Shown here piece after piece: positions 49,979-59,946 of a stretch of DNA of 64,000 nucleotides. Made by a program: the position numbers and the translations under genes. Location of the stretch: NCBI GenBank assembly GCA_937982425.1, contig CALJLT010000032.1, positions 1 through 64,000 of the forward strand, read 5' to 3'. Position 1 is the first letter of the stretch. Every line of letters begins with the position of its first letter. The notes beneath the pieces are model-generated. The model ran no database searches. It was not told the origin of the DNA and was given only the letters and a program-made list of their open reading frames with translations. Source of the DNA: an uncultured archaeon (lineage in GTDB: Archaea > Nanobdellota > Nanobdellia > Pacearchaeales > GW2011-AR1).

Positions 49979-50031
49979 TTATATAGAAATAACAAAAGAA
50001 TCTCTTTTTTAAAGTTTGTTAAAAGAAAAAA

Positions 50032-50324
50032 GTAAGTCAGAGTAGGCCACGTTCTGTCATTCCCTGTTTTCAGACGGAATGTGCTAACATCTAACTAAGC
50101 GGGCGTACATTTGTTACCCTTGCACCAACCAAGATGCTCGTTCCAGCCTAACTTAATAGGATCGTTTCTATACCAGAGCTACCCCTCACGAGGCCGAAGA
50201 TTTCCTTCGTAGTTTTGTTCCAACAAAAGTCGGAGGTGCGCGGACCTTCCTCAAGAATCAGCAATCATATTTCATTGCTTGACAATTTAATGTCAAATTC
50301 TCGAAAGTTAGCTCCCTGACTTAC
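50032..50324 (-). ncRNA. rnpB: RNase P RNA
   Basis: On the minus strand the RNA starts GTAAGTCAGGGAGCTAAC and ends GACTTAC, which pair. The conserved cores are visible: GAGGAAGGTCCGCGCACC (CR-I region) near the 5' part, GGCCTCGTGAGGGGTAGC, GCAAGGGTAACAAATG, and GACAGAACGTGGCCTACTC (CR-V) near the 3' end. About 293 nt, normal for archaeal type A RNA. Confidence 0.92.
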
Positions 50325-50362
50325 AAAAATAAGGACAATTTAATCTATTTAAGGCTTTCTAA

Positions 50363-50635
50363 TTACAAATCAAACTCTTCTATGAAAGAAACTATAATAT
50401 TATATTTCTCCAAAAATTTAAATCCTTTTTCTGTCAGAGAAATAATTTTTTCTCCTCTAAAGTCAACTCTTTTAACTATCATTTTTTTTGAAACTAAATC
50501 CAAGTAATATTCCTTAAATCTCTCAGAAGAAAGGTTAGATTTTCTTAGAAGAGGAGTTGGTTTTATTGAATTATTATTTTCTTTTATTATTTTCAAAATA
50601 TCCCTTATTATTTCTAATCTTTCTCTTTTTGTCAT
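50363..50635 (-). CDS. Winged-helix regulator
   Basis: A 90-residue protein of archaeal type: TKRERLEIIRDILKIIKENN, SSERFKEYYLDLVSKKMIVK and a wing FRGEKIISLTEKGFKFLEKY. Its start overlaps the stop of the upstream membrane protein by 1 bp, so the two may form a sensor-regulator pair. Confidence 0.82.
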   Translation of the reverse strand: MTKRERLEIIRDILKIIKENNNSIKPTPLLRKSNLSSERFKEYYLDLVSKKMIVKRVDFRGEKIISLTEKGFKFLEKYNIIVSFIEEFDL

Positions 50636-51309
50636 TAACCCACCTTCCTTAAAACTTTATATGCGATAAATGAAAAAGTCAGTGTAGATAAAGTATAAAT
50701 TAAGAGTTGAAGGTTTTGTAAAAATTGAGGAATCAAAGTGTCCAAAATATTCAAAATCCAAAAAAAGGATAATAAAATGTAAACTATATAGAAAAGATTA
50801 TCTTTAGATTCAGAATAATTATGGGAATAAAAAATAACAAATAAGACAATCAATAGTAAAAAAAGATTTATTCCAAAGTAAACCTCTTTTACCTTAGAGA
50901 AAAAAACAACAAAGGAAATTAAAAAAGCAAATAAATAAGAATAGATTGAAGTATTTAGAGATTTAAACTTTTTAACTAAAACTCCTTGTAGAAGTGAAAA
51001 AATAGCAATAGAACTAAAGAACATGAATAATAAAATAGAAATCTCTTGTATTAAAAAGAAATATTCAAAATTTTTCGGACGAAGATTAAAATTAATTAGG
51101 GCTAATTTAATTATTGCTCTCAAAAAGTATGCAACAGAAAAAAATAAAAAAGCATCTCGAAAATATCCAATTCCTTTATCCGAACTAAGATTATAAATTT
51201 CTTTAGTTCCAAGATAGATCATTAAGCTAAAAATTATAATTACAAATGAATAAAGAATTTCACTACTGGCTCCAATTTGGGCAAAAGACCCAATCATTCC
51301 CGGCGGCAT
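50635..51309 (-). CDS. Seven-helix membrane protein, unknown
   Basis: The product is 224 residues with about seven hydrophobic helices and few charged residues between them. It begins MPPGMIGSFAQIGASSEILY. It is cotranscribed with the winged-helix gene downstream. No family recognised; a membrane sensor role is possible from context. Confidence 0.7.
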   Translation of the reverse strand: MPPGMIGSFAQIGASSEILYSFVIIIFSLMIYLGTKEIYNLSSDKGIGYFRDAFLFFSVAYFLRAIIKLALINFNLRPKNFEYFFLIQEISILLFMFFSSIAIFSLLQGVLVKKFKSLNTSIYSYLFAFLISFVVFFSKVKEVYFGINLFLLLIVLFVIFYSHNYSESKDNLFYIVYILLSFFWILNILDTLIPQFLQNLQLLIYTLSTLTFSFIAYKVLRKVG

Positions 51310-51418
51310 AAATTAAACAAGAGATCCTAATATTTAAAGGATTATGGATTTAAATTCCATCTTTCTTTTAAATAGAAAAATTTTTAGTTAATTATAGAAC
51401 TGAAAGGAGGTATATAAA

Positions 51419-51790
51419 ATGAAGAATAAAAAAACATTAACAATTTTTGCTTTATTTATGGTCGCGCTTTTAGGAATCGGGCTCGTCTCTGCTTTTGGAG
51501 GAAGTTTAAAAAACAAAGCTCTTTCAGAAGAAGATAGAGAATCAATGAAATTAGCTATCGAGCAAGGAGATTATGAATCTTGGGCAGAAATGAAGAGATC
51601 TCAAATTTCAGAAGAAAGATTTAAAGAAATCCAAGAAAGGCATAAAGAAAGAAATGAATTTCGATTACTTATGGAAGAAGCAAGAGAATCTGGAGATTAC
51701 TCAAAAATCCAAGAATTAAAATCGGAATTTGGCAAGGGAAAAGGAATGCATAAGCAAAATAAAAACTCGGGAGAATGTCCTTTTAATTAA
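51419..51790 (+). CDS. Small secreted charged protein
   Basis: A 123-residue protein with a Sec-type signal peptide (KTLTIFALFMVALLGIGLVS, cleavage after VSA) and a mature part that is helical and very Glu/Arg/Lys-rich. A strong GAAAGGAGG lies 10 bp before the ATG, unusual here. No domain recognised. Confidence 0.75.
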   Translation: MKNKKTLTIFALFMVALLGIGLVSAFGGSLKNKALSEEDRESMKLAIEQGDYESWAEMKRSQISEERFKEIQERHKERNEFRLLMEEARESGDYSKIQELKSEFGKGKGMHKQNKNSGECPFN

Positions 51791-51830
51791 ACTATTTTTT
51801 TTATTTTAAAAATGGACTTTTGATCCATAA

Positions 51831-51843
51831 AAACATTTAAATA
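51831..51843 (+). promoter_or_regulatory. Shared TATA-type promoter AAACATTTAAATA (copy 1)
   Basis: AAACATTTAAATA lies 31 bp before the ATG at 51875. The identical 13-mer occurs before the NHL gene (54590-54602), and AAATGTTTAAATA before the NHL-dockerin gene (59947-59959). Probably BRE/TATA elements, perhaps shared regulation. Confidence 0.6.
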
Positions 51844-51874
51844 ATTCTCTTAATAATCAAATTAAGGTGAAGAA

Positions 51875-52504
51875 ATGAAAAAACAAATTTATATTTATAT
51901 TGCAATAGTTGCAGTGTTTGCTTTTTTTCTTGGGTTTTTTATTGCTGGTTCAGTTATCACAGGAAATGTAATTTCAAGCAATGGGGAAAAATCTTGTTCA
52001 AATTTGTTTGAATGTATATTCATGAAACAAACTCAAGAAAAAATTCAAGAAGAAAACACAGAACAAAATGAAGATTTAAATTTTGAAAATAAAAGATACG
52101 AGGAAAAGGATTGGACAGGTTTTATGTCTGAAGAAGAATTTGATAAAACTTACGGAGAATGTGCAGAAAAAATAAAAAGTTTTGTAAAAGAAAATGAATT
52201 AATAAAAGAATATGAGGGAGAATTAACAGAATATGAAGAATATGCTAAAGGGGAAATCTTAAGGTATTTAGAAGAAAACAAAATAAAAGAAAGAATTGAA
52301 TCTGGAGAAGAAATCTCTCTTATAAGAGAGAGCACAGAAGGAGAGCTTATTCCGGGGGAAATTTACGAGGAAGATTCTTCTAATTATCCTTTAATTGATT
52401 TTAGATATTGCGCAATTAAATATAAACCTTCTAAAGATGCCTATTACCATAAAGGATGGGTATTCTGGTATAGACTTAAGGAACCTCCTTCATCTCTTAA
52501 TTAA
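51875..52504 (+). CDS. Membrane-anchored protein with C-x3-FEC motif, unknown
   Basis: A 209-residue protein with an N-terminal membrane anchor (IAIVAVFAFFLGFFIAG), then a short SVITGNVISSN stretch and the motif CSNLFECIFMKQ, followed by a charged Glu/Lys-rich soluble part. Essentially the same anchor-ITG-CxxxFECxxMKQ layout starts the NHL protein at 54634. Ribosome site GGTGAAG precedes ATG. Function unknown. Confidence 0.72.
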   Translation: MKKQIYIYIAIVAVFAFFLGFFIAGSVITGNVISSNGEKSCSNLFECIFMKQTQEKIQEENTEQNEDLNFENKRYEEKDWTGFMSEEEFDKTYGECAEKIKSFVKENELIKEYEGELTEYEEYAKGEILRYLEENKIKERIESGEEISLIRESTEGELIPGEIYEEDSSNYPLIDFRYCAIKYKPSKDAYYHKGWVFWYRLKEPPSSLN

Positions 52505-52619
52505 AAGGCAATCAAAACTTTTATAAACCTTTTTCTTATAAAAAGAATATCCAATTAACTACATCTTGGTAAGTCGACAGTTCTTGACTGATTCCAAGCA
52601 TACTGTAGGAGGAGATTCA

Positions 52620-53243
52620 ATGGAAGCTGAATTAAAAAAAGCATTAGAAGAACTAAGAAAAAACAAAGAAAGAAAATTTGACCAAACTTTAGACCTAATT
52701 GTAAATCTTCAAAAATATTCTGTTAAAAAAAATCCCATAAATCTTTTTGCCACAGTTCCTCATAAAACTAAAGATAAAAAAGTCGCCGCTTTTTTAGAAT
52801 CAAATTCAGAATTAATTGACACAATAACTTTTCAAGATTTTAAAAAATATTCAGACAAGAAAAAATTAAAATCTTTGGTTAGAAAATATGATTTTTTTAT
52901 TTCTCAAGCAAAAATAATGCCTCAAGTTGCGACAACTTTCGGAAGAGTTTTAGGTCCAACTGGAAAAATGCCTTCTCCTCAACTAGGAATTATATTGAAT
53001 GCAGATGAAAAGACAATAAATGAACTTAAACAAAAGATAAATACTTCTGTAAAAATAAGGGTAAAAGAATCTTCAATAAAATTGCCTGTTGGAAAACAGT
53101 CTATGAAAGATGAAGATTTAATTGAGAACATTATTTCAATTTATCACGAAATAATAAAAAACCTCCCTAGAGGAAAAGAAAATGTAAAAAATTTAGAATT
53201 AAAATTCACAATGACTAAACCAATTAAATTAACTATCAAGTAA
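52620..53243 (+). CDS. rpl1: 50S ribosomal protein L1
   Basis: The real start is ATG 52620 after GGAGGAGA; the open frame upstream is leader. The 207-residue uL1 has the usual KNPINLFATVPH and GRVLGPTGKMPSP core segments. A TATA-like CTTTTATAAA lies at about 52517-52529, leaving a leader of some 70 nt. Archaeal L1 often represses its own operon; no mimic site was proved. rpl11 is not upstream. Confidence 0.96.
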   Translation: MEAELKKALEELRKNKERKFDQTLDLIVNLQKYSVKKNPINLFATVPHKTKDKKVAAFLESNSELIDTITFQDFKKYSDKKKLKSLVRKYDFFISQAKIMPQVATTFGRVLGPTGKMPSPQLGIILNADEKTINELKQKINTSVKIRVKESSIKLPVGKQSMKDEDLIENIISIYHEIIKNLPRGKENVKNLELKFTMTKPIKLTIK

Positions 53244-53244
53244 A

Positions 53245-54132
53245 ATGAAAAAAGTTGTAGAACAAATACCTGTGAAAAAAACAAAAGCATTGAAAGAATT
53301 AATCGACTTATTAAGTAATAATAAAACAATTCTATTGGCGTCAATAAGCGGAATTCCTGGAACTCAATACGAACAAATAAAGAAGAAAATGAGGAATAAA
53401 TCTACAATTAAAGTTCCTAAAAAAAATTTAATCCTTATGGCAATGGATAAAGTTAAGTTAAGCAATTCAGAAGAAATGAAAAAAAGAATTAAAGAAGAAA
53501 GCGCTTTTGCAATATTATTTTCTAATGAAGATTCTTTTAATTTGGCAGGAGATTTATTAAAAAACAAGAGTCCTTCAAAAGCGAAACCCGGACAGATAGC
53601 TCCAGAAGATATAGAAATTCCTGAAGGTCCGACAGATTTAGTTCCAGGACCCGCAATTTCAGAATTAGGGGCAGTAGGAATTCAAATACAGATCCAAGGA
53701 GGAAAGATCCATATAAAGCAATCTAAGGTGGTTGCAAAAAAAGGAGCCTCAATAACTCAAGCAGCAGCAGACATTTTAAGTAAATTAAATATAATGCCTT
53801 TTTCAATTGGATTCAAACCGCTTTGTGCTATAGATAAAGAATCAGGAATGTTTTATTCTGAAATTATTATTGATAAAGAAGGAACATTAAAGGAATTGAA
53901 AGAATCTCATTTGAAAGCATTATCTTTTGCAGTAAATTTGAGTTATTTCTGTACGGAAACAATTAAATTAATGATTCAAAAAGCAGGAAGACAAGAGAAA
54001 AGATTAATAAAAGTAATAACTGGAGAAGAAGACGAAATTTTAGAAGATTCTTCAGAAAAAACTCCTCTGGAAAATAAAAAGGAGGAGCCCAAAGTAGATT
54101 CAACTGCAGGACTTGCAAGTCTTTTTGGTTAA
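53245..54132 (+). CDS. rpl10: 50S ribosomal protein L10 (P0)
   Basis: The 295-residue archaeal uL10 has an N-terminal RNA-binding domain, KPGQIAPEDIEIPEGPTDL, the GAVGIQIQIQGGKIHIKQSK region, and an acidic tail ending GLASLFG. It anchors L12 dimers on the stalk. 1 bp after rpl1. Confidence 0.96.
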   Translation: MKKVVEQIPVKKTKALKELIDLLSNNKTILLASISGIPGTQYEQIKKKMRNKSTIKVPKKNLILMAMDKVKLSNSEEMKKRIKEESAFAILFSNEDSFNLAGDLLKNKSPSKAKPGQIAPEDIEIPEGPTDLVPGPAISELGAVGIQIQIQGGKIHIKQSKVVAKKGASITQAAADILSKLNIMPFSIGFKPLCAIDKESGMFYSEIIIDKEGTLKELKESHLKALSFAVNLSYFCTETIKLMIQKAGRQEKRLIKVITGEEDEILEDSSEKTPLENKKEEPKVDSTAGLASLFG

Positions 54133-54159
54133 TCTACTAATTAAATAAAGGAAAAGAAG

Positions 54160-54447
54160 ATGGAATACATATATGCAGCTTTATTGTTGCACAAACTTGG
54201 AAAAGAAGTAACTGAAAACGCAATAAAAAGCGTAGTTGCAGCTACAGGCGAAAAAGTTGACGAGTCTAAGGTTAAATCCTTAATTGTTAGCTTAAATGGT
54301 GTTAATATCGCAGCTGAATTAGAAAATGCGGCTTTAATTTCCTCTGCTCCAGCAAATGCGCCGGCAGTTGAAAAGAAAGAAGAAGCACCAAAGAAAGAAG
54401 AAAAGAAAGCTGCTGCAGCTGAAGGATTGTCTGCTTTATTCGGATAA
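54160..54447 (+). CDS. rpl12: 50S ribosomal protein L12 (P1)
   Basis: A 95-residue stalk protein: MEYIYAALLLHKLGKEVTEN dimerisation part, an Ala/Lys/Glu hinge and the tail EGLSALFG that recruits translation factors. Third gene of the rpl1-rpl10-rpl12 operon. Confidence 0.97.
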   Translation: MEYIYAALLLHKLGKEVTENAIKSVVAATGEKVDESKVKSLIVSLNGVNIAAELENAALISSAPANAPAVEKKEEAPKKEEKKAAAAEGLSALFG

Positions 54448-54589
54448 TTTTATTTTTAATTTAACCGCGTAGACAATCCCAACTTCTTTAGTTGGAACAC
54501 GAACTTAATTTTAATAGAAATTTTTAGGAAGATAATTCATCTAATTTTCTTGAATATTTTTTAAATTTTTTTATAACAAAATAAATTAA

Positions 54590-54602
54590 AAACATTTAAA
54601 TA
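54590..54602 (+). promoter_or_regulatory. Shared promoter AAACATTTAAATA (copy 2)
   Basis: Exactly the same 13-mer as at 51831-51843. It lies 31 bp before the ATG of the NHL protein gene. Confidence 0.6.
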
Positions 54603-54633
54603 AGATACACTCTAAATAAAATTAGGTGGTTAT

Positions 54634-57621
54634 ATGAAACGAAAAACATATCTTTACATTTCATTAAGTGTGCTGTTTCTATTTTTAGTTGGTTCTCTTA
54701 TAATTGGAGCTTCATTAACGGGTTATGCAGTTTCTGAACAAAAAGAATGCAAAGGTTTTTTTGAATGTCTATTAATGAAACAAGTTGCTGAAAAAGAGCA
54801 AGCCCGATTAGAAGAACAAAAGAGGATAGAAGAACAAAAGAGAGTTGAAGAAGGAAATATAGAAGAAAAAAATGAAATAGTATATTCTGAAGGTTATATT
54901 CAAAATCCGGAATGTAGTTCTTCTGAAGATTATGAATTTAAATTAAAGTGGGGATATGACAAACTTTCTAATTCAAATGGAAATTTCTTCCCTATCTCAA
55001 TAAAAACAGATGCATTAGGGAATATCTATGTTTTAAGTAACAATGAAATTATAAAATTTGATTCGGAAGGAGCACATCTTACAACAATAGGGTCTTATGG
55101 AACTGGAGAAGGGCAATTAAAATTCCCAAGGGATTTTGCTTTAGATTCATTAGGAAATTATTATGTAGTTGATACAGGAAACAATAGAATTGTTAAGTAT
55201 AATTCAAAAGGAGAGTATGTTTCAAATTTTGGTTTGTTAGGAGTAAAAGAAGGACAATTCAAATCTCCTTTAGGAATAGCAATAGATTCTTCAAACAAAA
55301 TTTATATTGCCGATACAAATAATCATAGAATTCAAATATTTGATTTAGAAGGGAATTATTTATCTTCTTCTAAAGCTCTTACAGGGGGATCTTTATCTGG
55401 ATATTTTTCTTTTCCAAGAGGAATTGCAATAGATTCTTTAGGAAATTATTATGTTGTTGATACTGGGAATCATAGAATTCAAAAATTTGATTCAAATGGA
55501 AATTATTTAACTAAATGGGGAACTCTTGGTTCAGAAGAAGGTCAGTTCAATAACCCTTGGGGAATTTCTTTAGATTCATCTGGAAGAGTTTACATTGCAG
55601 ATTCAAGCAACAACAGAATACAAGTTTTTGATTCAAATGGAAACTACCTTAAAAAAATATCCCCTGAAGATGATGAGCAGTTTTCAAACCACCCTTATTC
55701 TGTAGCAGTAGACAATCAAGGAAATGTTTATGTAGGAGATTCTGGAAATGAATTAATCAAGAAATTTTTAATTCCGTGCTCAATGTTACAACAAAATTAT
55801 TCAAATTTTACAAATGTAACAAATTCTACTAATATGACTAATTCTAGTTTGGAATATTTTTTTGTCAAAAAATGGCCTTATAAAAAATTAACTGGATCTC
55901 AAATGTTTGGGCCTTCAGCAATGGTTATAGATTCTTCAGGAAACATATACAGTTTAAGTATGGAAGACGAAGTTTTGAAATTTGATTCAAATGGAAATTT
56001 TTTAATAAGTTTTGGTTCTTCTGGATCAGGAGATGGGCAATTTAAGTTTGCATCTGATTTAGCAATAGATTTTTCAAATAATATTTACGTTGTAGATAAG
56101 TATAATTCTCGTATAGTAAAGTTCAATTCAGAGGGAGTTTATTTAGGAAATATTGGAACTAAAGGCTCTGGAGAAGGATATTTGAAAAATCCTTCGGGAA
56201 TTGAAATAGATAATTTTGGGAATATTTATATTTTAGATAATGACTTTCGTGTTCAAAAGTTTGGTCCAGATGGAAAATATATTTCTAAATTTGGAACTAA
56301 AGGCTCTGGAGATGGACAATTTATTTATGCCAGGACATTAGCAATAGATGCAAATAATAATTTATATGTAGTGGATTCAAGCAATAATAGAGTTCAAAAA
56401 TTTGATTCAAATGGAAATTATTTACTTAAATGGGGAGTTAAAGGTTATGAAGAAGGAGAATTCAGTTCTCCTTTGGGAATTTCTTTAGATTCATATGGAA
56501 GAGTTTACATTGCAGATTCAAGCAACAACAGAATACAAGTTTTTGATTCAAATGGAAATTTCTTAAAAAGTTTTGGTTCTTACGGAATAGAAGATGGAAA
56601 ATTCAACATGCCGTCTGCTGTTGAAATAGGTCCAGAAAATAGAGTTTATGTTGCAGAAAGAGGAAATACAAGAATACAAGAATTTTCTTTTTTTCAGCAA
56701 GAACCTTCAATAATAAATCCTCCTGTTATAACTGGATTTAGTTTAGGAGATCCTAATTATTGCGGAAACAATGGTTACGAGTTTTTAGCAAAGTGGACTT
56801 CTTCTCCAAACTTAAATGAACAGTTTTTTCCAATGGGAATTTTTATAGATTCTTTAGGAAATTTTTATATGCTAAGTAACAGCAAAATTTTAAAGTTTGA
56901 TAAAGAGAAAAATCATCTTTTAAGTTTTGGATCTTATGGAACCGAAAATGGAAAGTTTAAAGGAGCTGCAATAGATTTTTCATCAGATTCATTAGGAAAT
57001 CTTTATGTTATAGATACAGGAAATAACAACATTGTAAAGTTTGATTCAAATGGAAATTATATATCAACTATAGGAGCAAAAGGACAATTCTCACTTGGAA
57101 CCCCAAGCGGAATAGCTATAGATGCTTCGGGAAATATTTATGCTTCAGATTATTATAAAAATTTGATAAACAAATATGACTCCAATGGAAATTTAATAAA
57201 AAGTTTCGGAGTAAGAGGATCTAGAGACGGCCAATTAAATAATCCAAGAGGTCTTGCTACAGACTCGATAGGAAATTTATATGTAGTTGATTCAAATAAC
57301 CATAGGATACAAGTTTTTGATTCAAATGGAAATTTCTTAAGGAAATTTGGATTTTATGGAGTAGGAAACGGTCAATTAAAGAATCCGCAGAAAGTAGCTT
57401 TAGATTCAGAAGGGAAAGTTTATGTACTGGATCTAAATAATAAGAGAGTACAAATATTTAATTCAAATGGAAACTATTTAGATAAGATTGGATCTTCAGG
57501 GACAGGAGATGGTCAATTAAGCAACCCTCAAAGTCTTTTTGTTGATTCCTCTGGAAATGTTTATGTAGGAGACACTTCTAGTCGTTCTATTCAAAAGTTC
57601 GTTCCACCTTGTTCAAAATAA
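54634..57621 (+). CDS. Giant surface NHL-repeat protein (three beta-propellers)
   Basis: A 995-residue protein. An N-terminal membrane anchor (about 5-25) and LTGYAVSEQKE are followed by the C-x3-FEC motif (CKGFFECLLMKQ), then a charged linker. Three NHL-type propellers follow, about residues 90-385, 408-690 and 710-993, each beginning with a segment like KWxxxPNxNxxFFPMGI. The repeat unit is close to GDGQFxxPxGIAIDSxGNxYV then DSSNNRIQVFDSNGNYL. Between propellers 1 and 2 lies NYSNFTNVTNSTNMTNSS, six tandem N-glycosylation sequons. It probably binds polymers or partners on the cell surface. Confidence 0.9.
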   Translation: MKRKTYLYISLSVLFLFLVGSLIIGASLTGYAVSEQKECKGFFECLLMKQVAEKEQARLEEQKRIEEQKRVEEGNIEEKNEIVYSEGYIQNPECSSSEDYEFKLKWGYDKLSNSNGNFFPISIKTDALGNIYVLSNNEIIKFDSEGAHLTTIGSYGTGEGQLKFPRDFALDSLGNYYVVDTGNNRIVKYNSKGEYVSNFGLLGVKEGQFKSPLGIAIDSSNKIYIADTNNHRIQIFDLEGNYLSSSKALTGGSLSGYFSFPRGIAIDSLGNYYVVDTGNHRIQKFDSNGNYLTKWGTLGSEEGQFNNPWGISLDSSGRVYIADSSNNRIQVFDSNGNYLKKISPEDDEQFSNHPYSVAVDNQGNVYVGDSGNELIKKFLIPCSMLQQNYSNFTNVTNSTNMTNSSLEYFFVKKWPYKKLTGSQMFGPSAMVIDSSGNIYSLSMEDEVLKFDSNGNFLISFGSSGSGDGQFKFASDLAIDFSNNIYVVDKYNSRIVKFNSEGVYLGNIGTKGSGEGYLKNPSGIEIDNFGNIYILDNDFRVQKFGPDGKYISKFGTKGSGDGQFIYARTLAIDANNNLYVVDSSNNRVQKFDSNGNYLLKWGVKGYEEGEFSSPLGISLDSYGRVYIADSSNNRIQVFDSNGNFLKSFGSYGIEDGKFNMPSAVEIGPENRVYVAERGNTRIQEFSFFQQEPSIINPPVITGFSLGDPNYCGNNGYEFLAKWTSSPNLNEQFFPMGIFIDSLGNFYMLSNSKILKFDKEKNHLLSFGSYGTENGKFKGAAIDFSSDSLGNLYVIDTGNNNIVKFDSNGNYISTIGAKGQFSLGTPSGIAIDASGNIYASDYYKNLINKYDSNGNLIKSFGVRGSRDGQLNNPRGLATDSIGNLYVVDSNNHRIQVFDSNGNFLRKFGFYGVGNGQLKNPQKVALDSEGKVYVLDLNNKRVQIFNSNGNYLDKIGSSGTGDGQLSNPQSLFVDSSGNVYVGDTSSRSIQKFVPPCSK

Positions 57622-57655
57622 AACTTTATAACTCTTAGTTTATTTATTCTTTTTC

Positions 57656-59578
57656 ATGACATGGAATCTTTATGAAAATGGAAAATTTTTGGAACCTTTA
57701 TGTTTTTCTAACGGGAAGACTCAAAAGGACATAGTTAAAGAAGTTTTGGATTTAATAAAAAAAGATGAAAAAATAATCTTTATTCACGGAATGTGTGGAA
57801 CCGGAAAATCTGCAATAGCCCTAAATATTGCAAATAAATTAGGGAAAACCTCAATTGTTGTTCCAGGAAAAAATTTACAATCGCAATACAAAAGAGATTA
57901 TGAAGATAAAAAATTTTTAAAGAAAGAAAATGGAGAGAACTTAAAGATAAGCATAATCACTGGAAGAAAAAACCATAAATGTAAATTTTTAGAAGATAAT
58001 GAAAAGTTAATACCCAAGATAAAAAAGGAAATTAATCTAAAACTTCATGATATTTTTGAAGGAAAAAAAGAAGGCAAAGAAATTCAAGAAAAAGATCCAT
58101 CCGCAGACAATAATGAACTTCCTTGTAAGGTAGAAATACGAGAAAAAAACTGGAATAAATTAAGAGAATATTTAAAAAAGAATCCAAAAATAAATTCAAA
58201 TAATTTTCAAAAAATTTCTGATGTAAAAAGAATTTCTATTGCAAGTGTTTGTCCTTATTGGAGTCCAGTTCTCCCAGATAAGTATGATTTAAAAAACTTA
58301 GAAGGAGATAAAAGAACATACAAAGGGCTGGATAATGTAAATTTTATTCAATACAAAAGAAAACCAGGGTGTCCTTATTATGAGCAATTCAATTCTTATA
58401 TAGAATCAGATGTAATCGTTTTTAATTCACTCAAGTACAAATTAGAGACTATATTAAACAGAAAACCCTTAACGGAAGTTGAAATAATTGATGAATGTGA
58501 TGAATTTTTAGATAGTCTTTCTAATGAAAGAACAATTAATTTAGAAAGATTACAAAATTCTTTGTTAGTGGCATTGGGATCTGGAGAAGGAAAAGGAGAA
58601 GCAATAGAAGAAATATTTGAACTCATTAAACATTTAAAAAAAGATAAAAGAATTCAGAGAGCTATTGAATCAAATCAGATAATTGAATTAAGGAAAACAG
58701 GGATTTATGATATTCTAAAACTTTTTTTAACTAAAAACTTTTTAGAAGAAATAGATGAAGAGAGTTATCTTTTAGAAGTTTTTGAAACGGCAATGATTTT
58801 TTCTAATTTTTTAGAAGAAACTTATTTAACTTTTTCAAAAAAAGACAATTCTCTTTTTATTCATTTAGTAACGACTAATCTTGCAAAAAAATTAGAAGAG
58901 TTCACAAAAAAAAATAAAAAACTTGTCTTAATGTCCGGAACCCTTCATTCAGAAGAAGTGTTAAAAAATATTTTTGGAATAACAAATTTCAAAATAGTTG
59001 AAGCCGAAACAAAAGAACAAGGTAAAATAAATGTAGTTAGAACTGGTTTGGAATTTGATTGCAAATATTCAAATTTTAGTAAAAATTATACTAGAGAAGA
59101 TTATCTTTTGGCCTTAGATAAATCAATAGAAAAAGCAACAAAACCAATTTTAGTTCATGTAAATTCCTTTAAAGATCTTCCCACGAATAGAGAAAAAGAA
59201 AATTTTTCTATAAAAAATCTTATTTCCAGAGAAGATCTAATTGAGATGCAATCCAAAGATAAAACGGGAAGAAGAGTTAAAGATTTTAAGGAAGGAAATT
59301 TAGATCTTTTATTTTCAACTAAGGATTCAAGAGGAATAGATTTTCCTGGTGAAGAGTGCAATTCTATTGTTTTTACAAAGTATCCAAATCCAAATGTAGA
59401 AGACCCTTTTTGGAAAATTTTAATGAATACCAAACCAAATTACTATTGGATGTTTTATAGAGATAAGGCCAAAAGAGAGTTATTGCAAAAACTTTATAGG
59501 GGATTGAGATTTTTTGAAGATAAAGTCAACGTTTTAAGCCCAGATTTAAGGGTAATTGAGTTCTTTGAAAGAATTTAA
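57656..59578 (+). CDS. XPD/DinG-like superfamily 2 helicase
   Basis: A 640-residue helicase. Walker A HGMCGTGKSAIALNI is at about 44-58, the DEAH-position motif is DECDEF, and MSGTLHSEEVLKNI plus TKDSRGIDFPGEECNSIVFT are motif V/VI-like. Cysteines near residues 107, 157, 198 and 238 could hold the iron-sulfur cluster of the XPD/DinG group. It probably unwinds damaged or structured DNA. Confidence 0.85.
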   Translation: MTWNLYENGKFLEPLCFSNGKTQKDIVKEVLDLIKKDEKIIFIHGMCGTGKSAIALNIANKLGKTSIVVPGKNLQSQYKRDYEDKKFLKKENGENLKISIITGRKNHKCKFLEDNEKLIPKIKKEINLKLHDIFEGKKEGKEIQEKDPSADNNELPCKVEIREKNWNKLREYLKKNPKINSNNFQKISDVKRISIASVCPYWSPVLPDKYDLKNLEGDKRTYKGLDNVNFIQYKRKPGCPYYEQFNSYIESDVIVFNSLKYKLETILNRKPLTEVEIIDECDEFLDSLSNERTINLERLQNSLLVALGSGEGKGEAIEEIFELIKHLKKDKRIQRAIESNQIIELRKTGIYDILKLFLTKNFLEEIDEESYLLEVFETAMIFSNFLEETYLTFSKKDNSLFIHLVTTNLAKKLEEFTKKNKKLVLMSGTLHSEEVLKNIFGITNFKIVEAETKEQGKINVVRTGLEFDCKYSNFSKNYTREDYLLALDKSIEKATKPILVHVNSFKDLPTNREKENFSIKNLISREDLIEMQSKDKTGRRVKDFKEGNLDLLFSTKDSRGIDFPGEECNSIVFTKYPNPNVEDPFWKILMNTKPNYYWMFYRDKAKRELLQKLYRGLRFFEDKVNVLSPDLRVIEFFERI

Positions 59579-59631
59579 TCTATATTCTTGTATGGAATAA
59601 ATTTTTTAAACTCGACAGTCTTCTAAAATCA

Positions 59632-59928
59632 ATGAGAAGGCCAGATAATAAGGATCAATTGATAGAATATTTCAAAAGAAATCTTTCTAAGGGTTATTCT
59701 GAAGAATCTTTAAAGTTTGCATTATTCAAGCAAAGTTATTCTCGGGTTATTGTAGAGCAAGCTCTTAAAGAAGCACATCATCAATTAGCAAAAAGTGCCT
59801 CTTCTATGAAAGAAAAGCCAGTTATAAAATATGAACTTTTAGATGAAAAAAATCAGGTAGTTCATATAGAGCCTTTAGGATTTTGGGATAAATTAAAATA
59901 TCTTTTTAAGGGAAAGAGTATAAAATAA
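59632..59928 (+). CDS. Conserved small DPANN-type protein, unknown
   Basis: The 98-residue product is soluble, helical at the N-terminus (KDQLIEYFKRNLSKGYSEES, LKFALFKQSYSRVIVEQALK) and ends with a short basic amphipathic helix (FWDKLKYLFKGKSIK) that could touch the membrane. It has the style of a small archaeal conserved protein; no function known. Confidence 0.65.
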   Translation: MRRPDNKDQLIEYFKRNLSKGYSEESLKFALFKQSYSRVIVEQALKEAHHQLAKSASSMKEKPVIKYELLDEKNQVVHIEPLGFWDKLKYLFKGKSIK

Positions 59929-59946
59929 TTAAATAAAATTAAACAT

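Noticed and set aside
54900-57600. DNA repeat array in the NHL gene
   Set aside because: The repeated words encode propeller blades in frame; it is not a CRISPR or mobile repeat.
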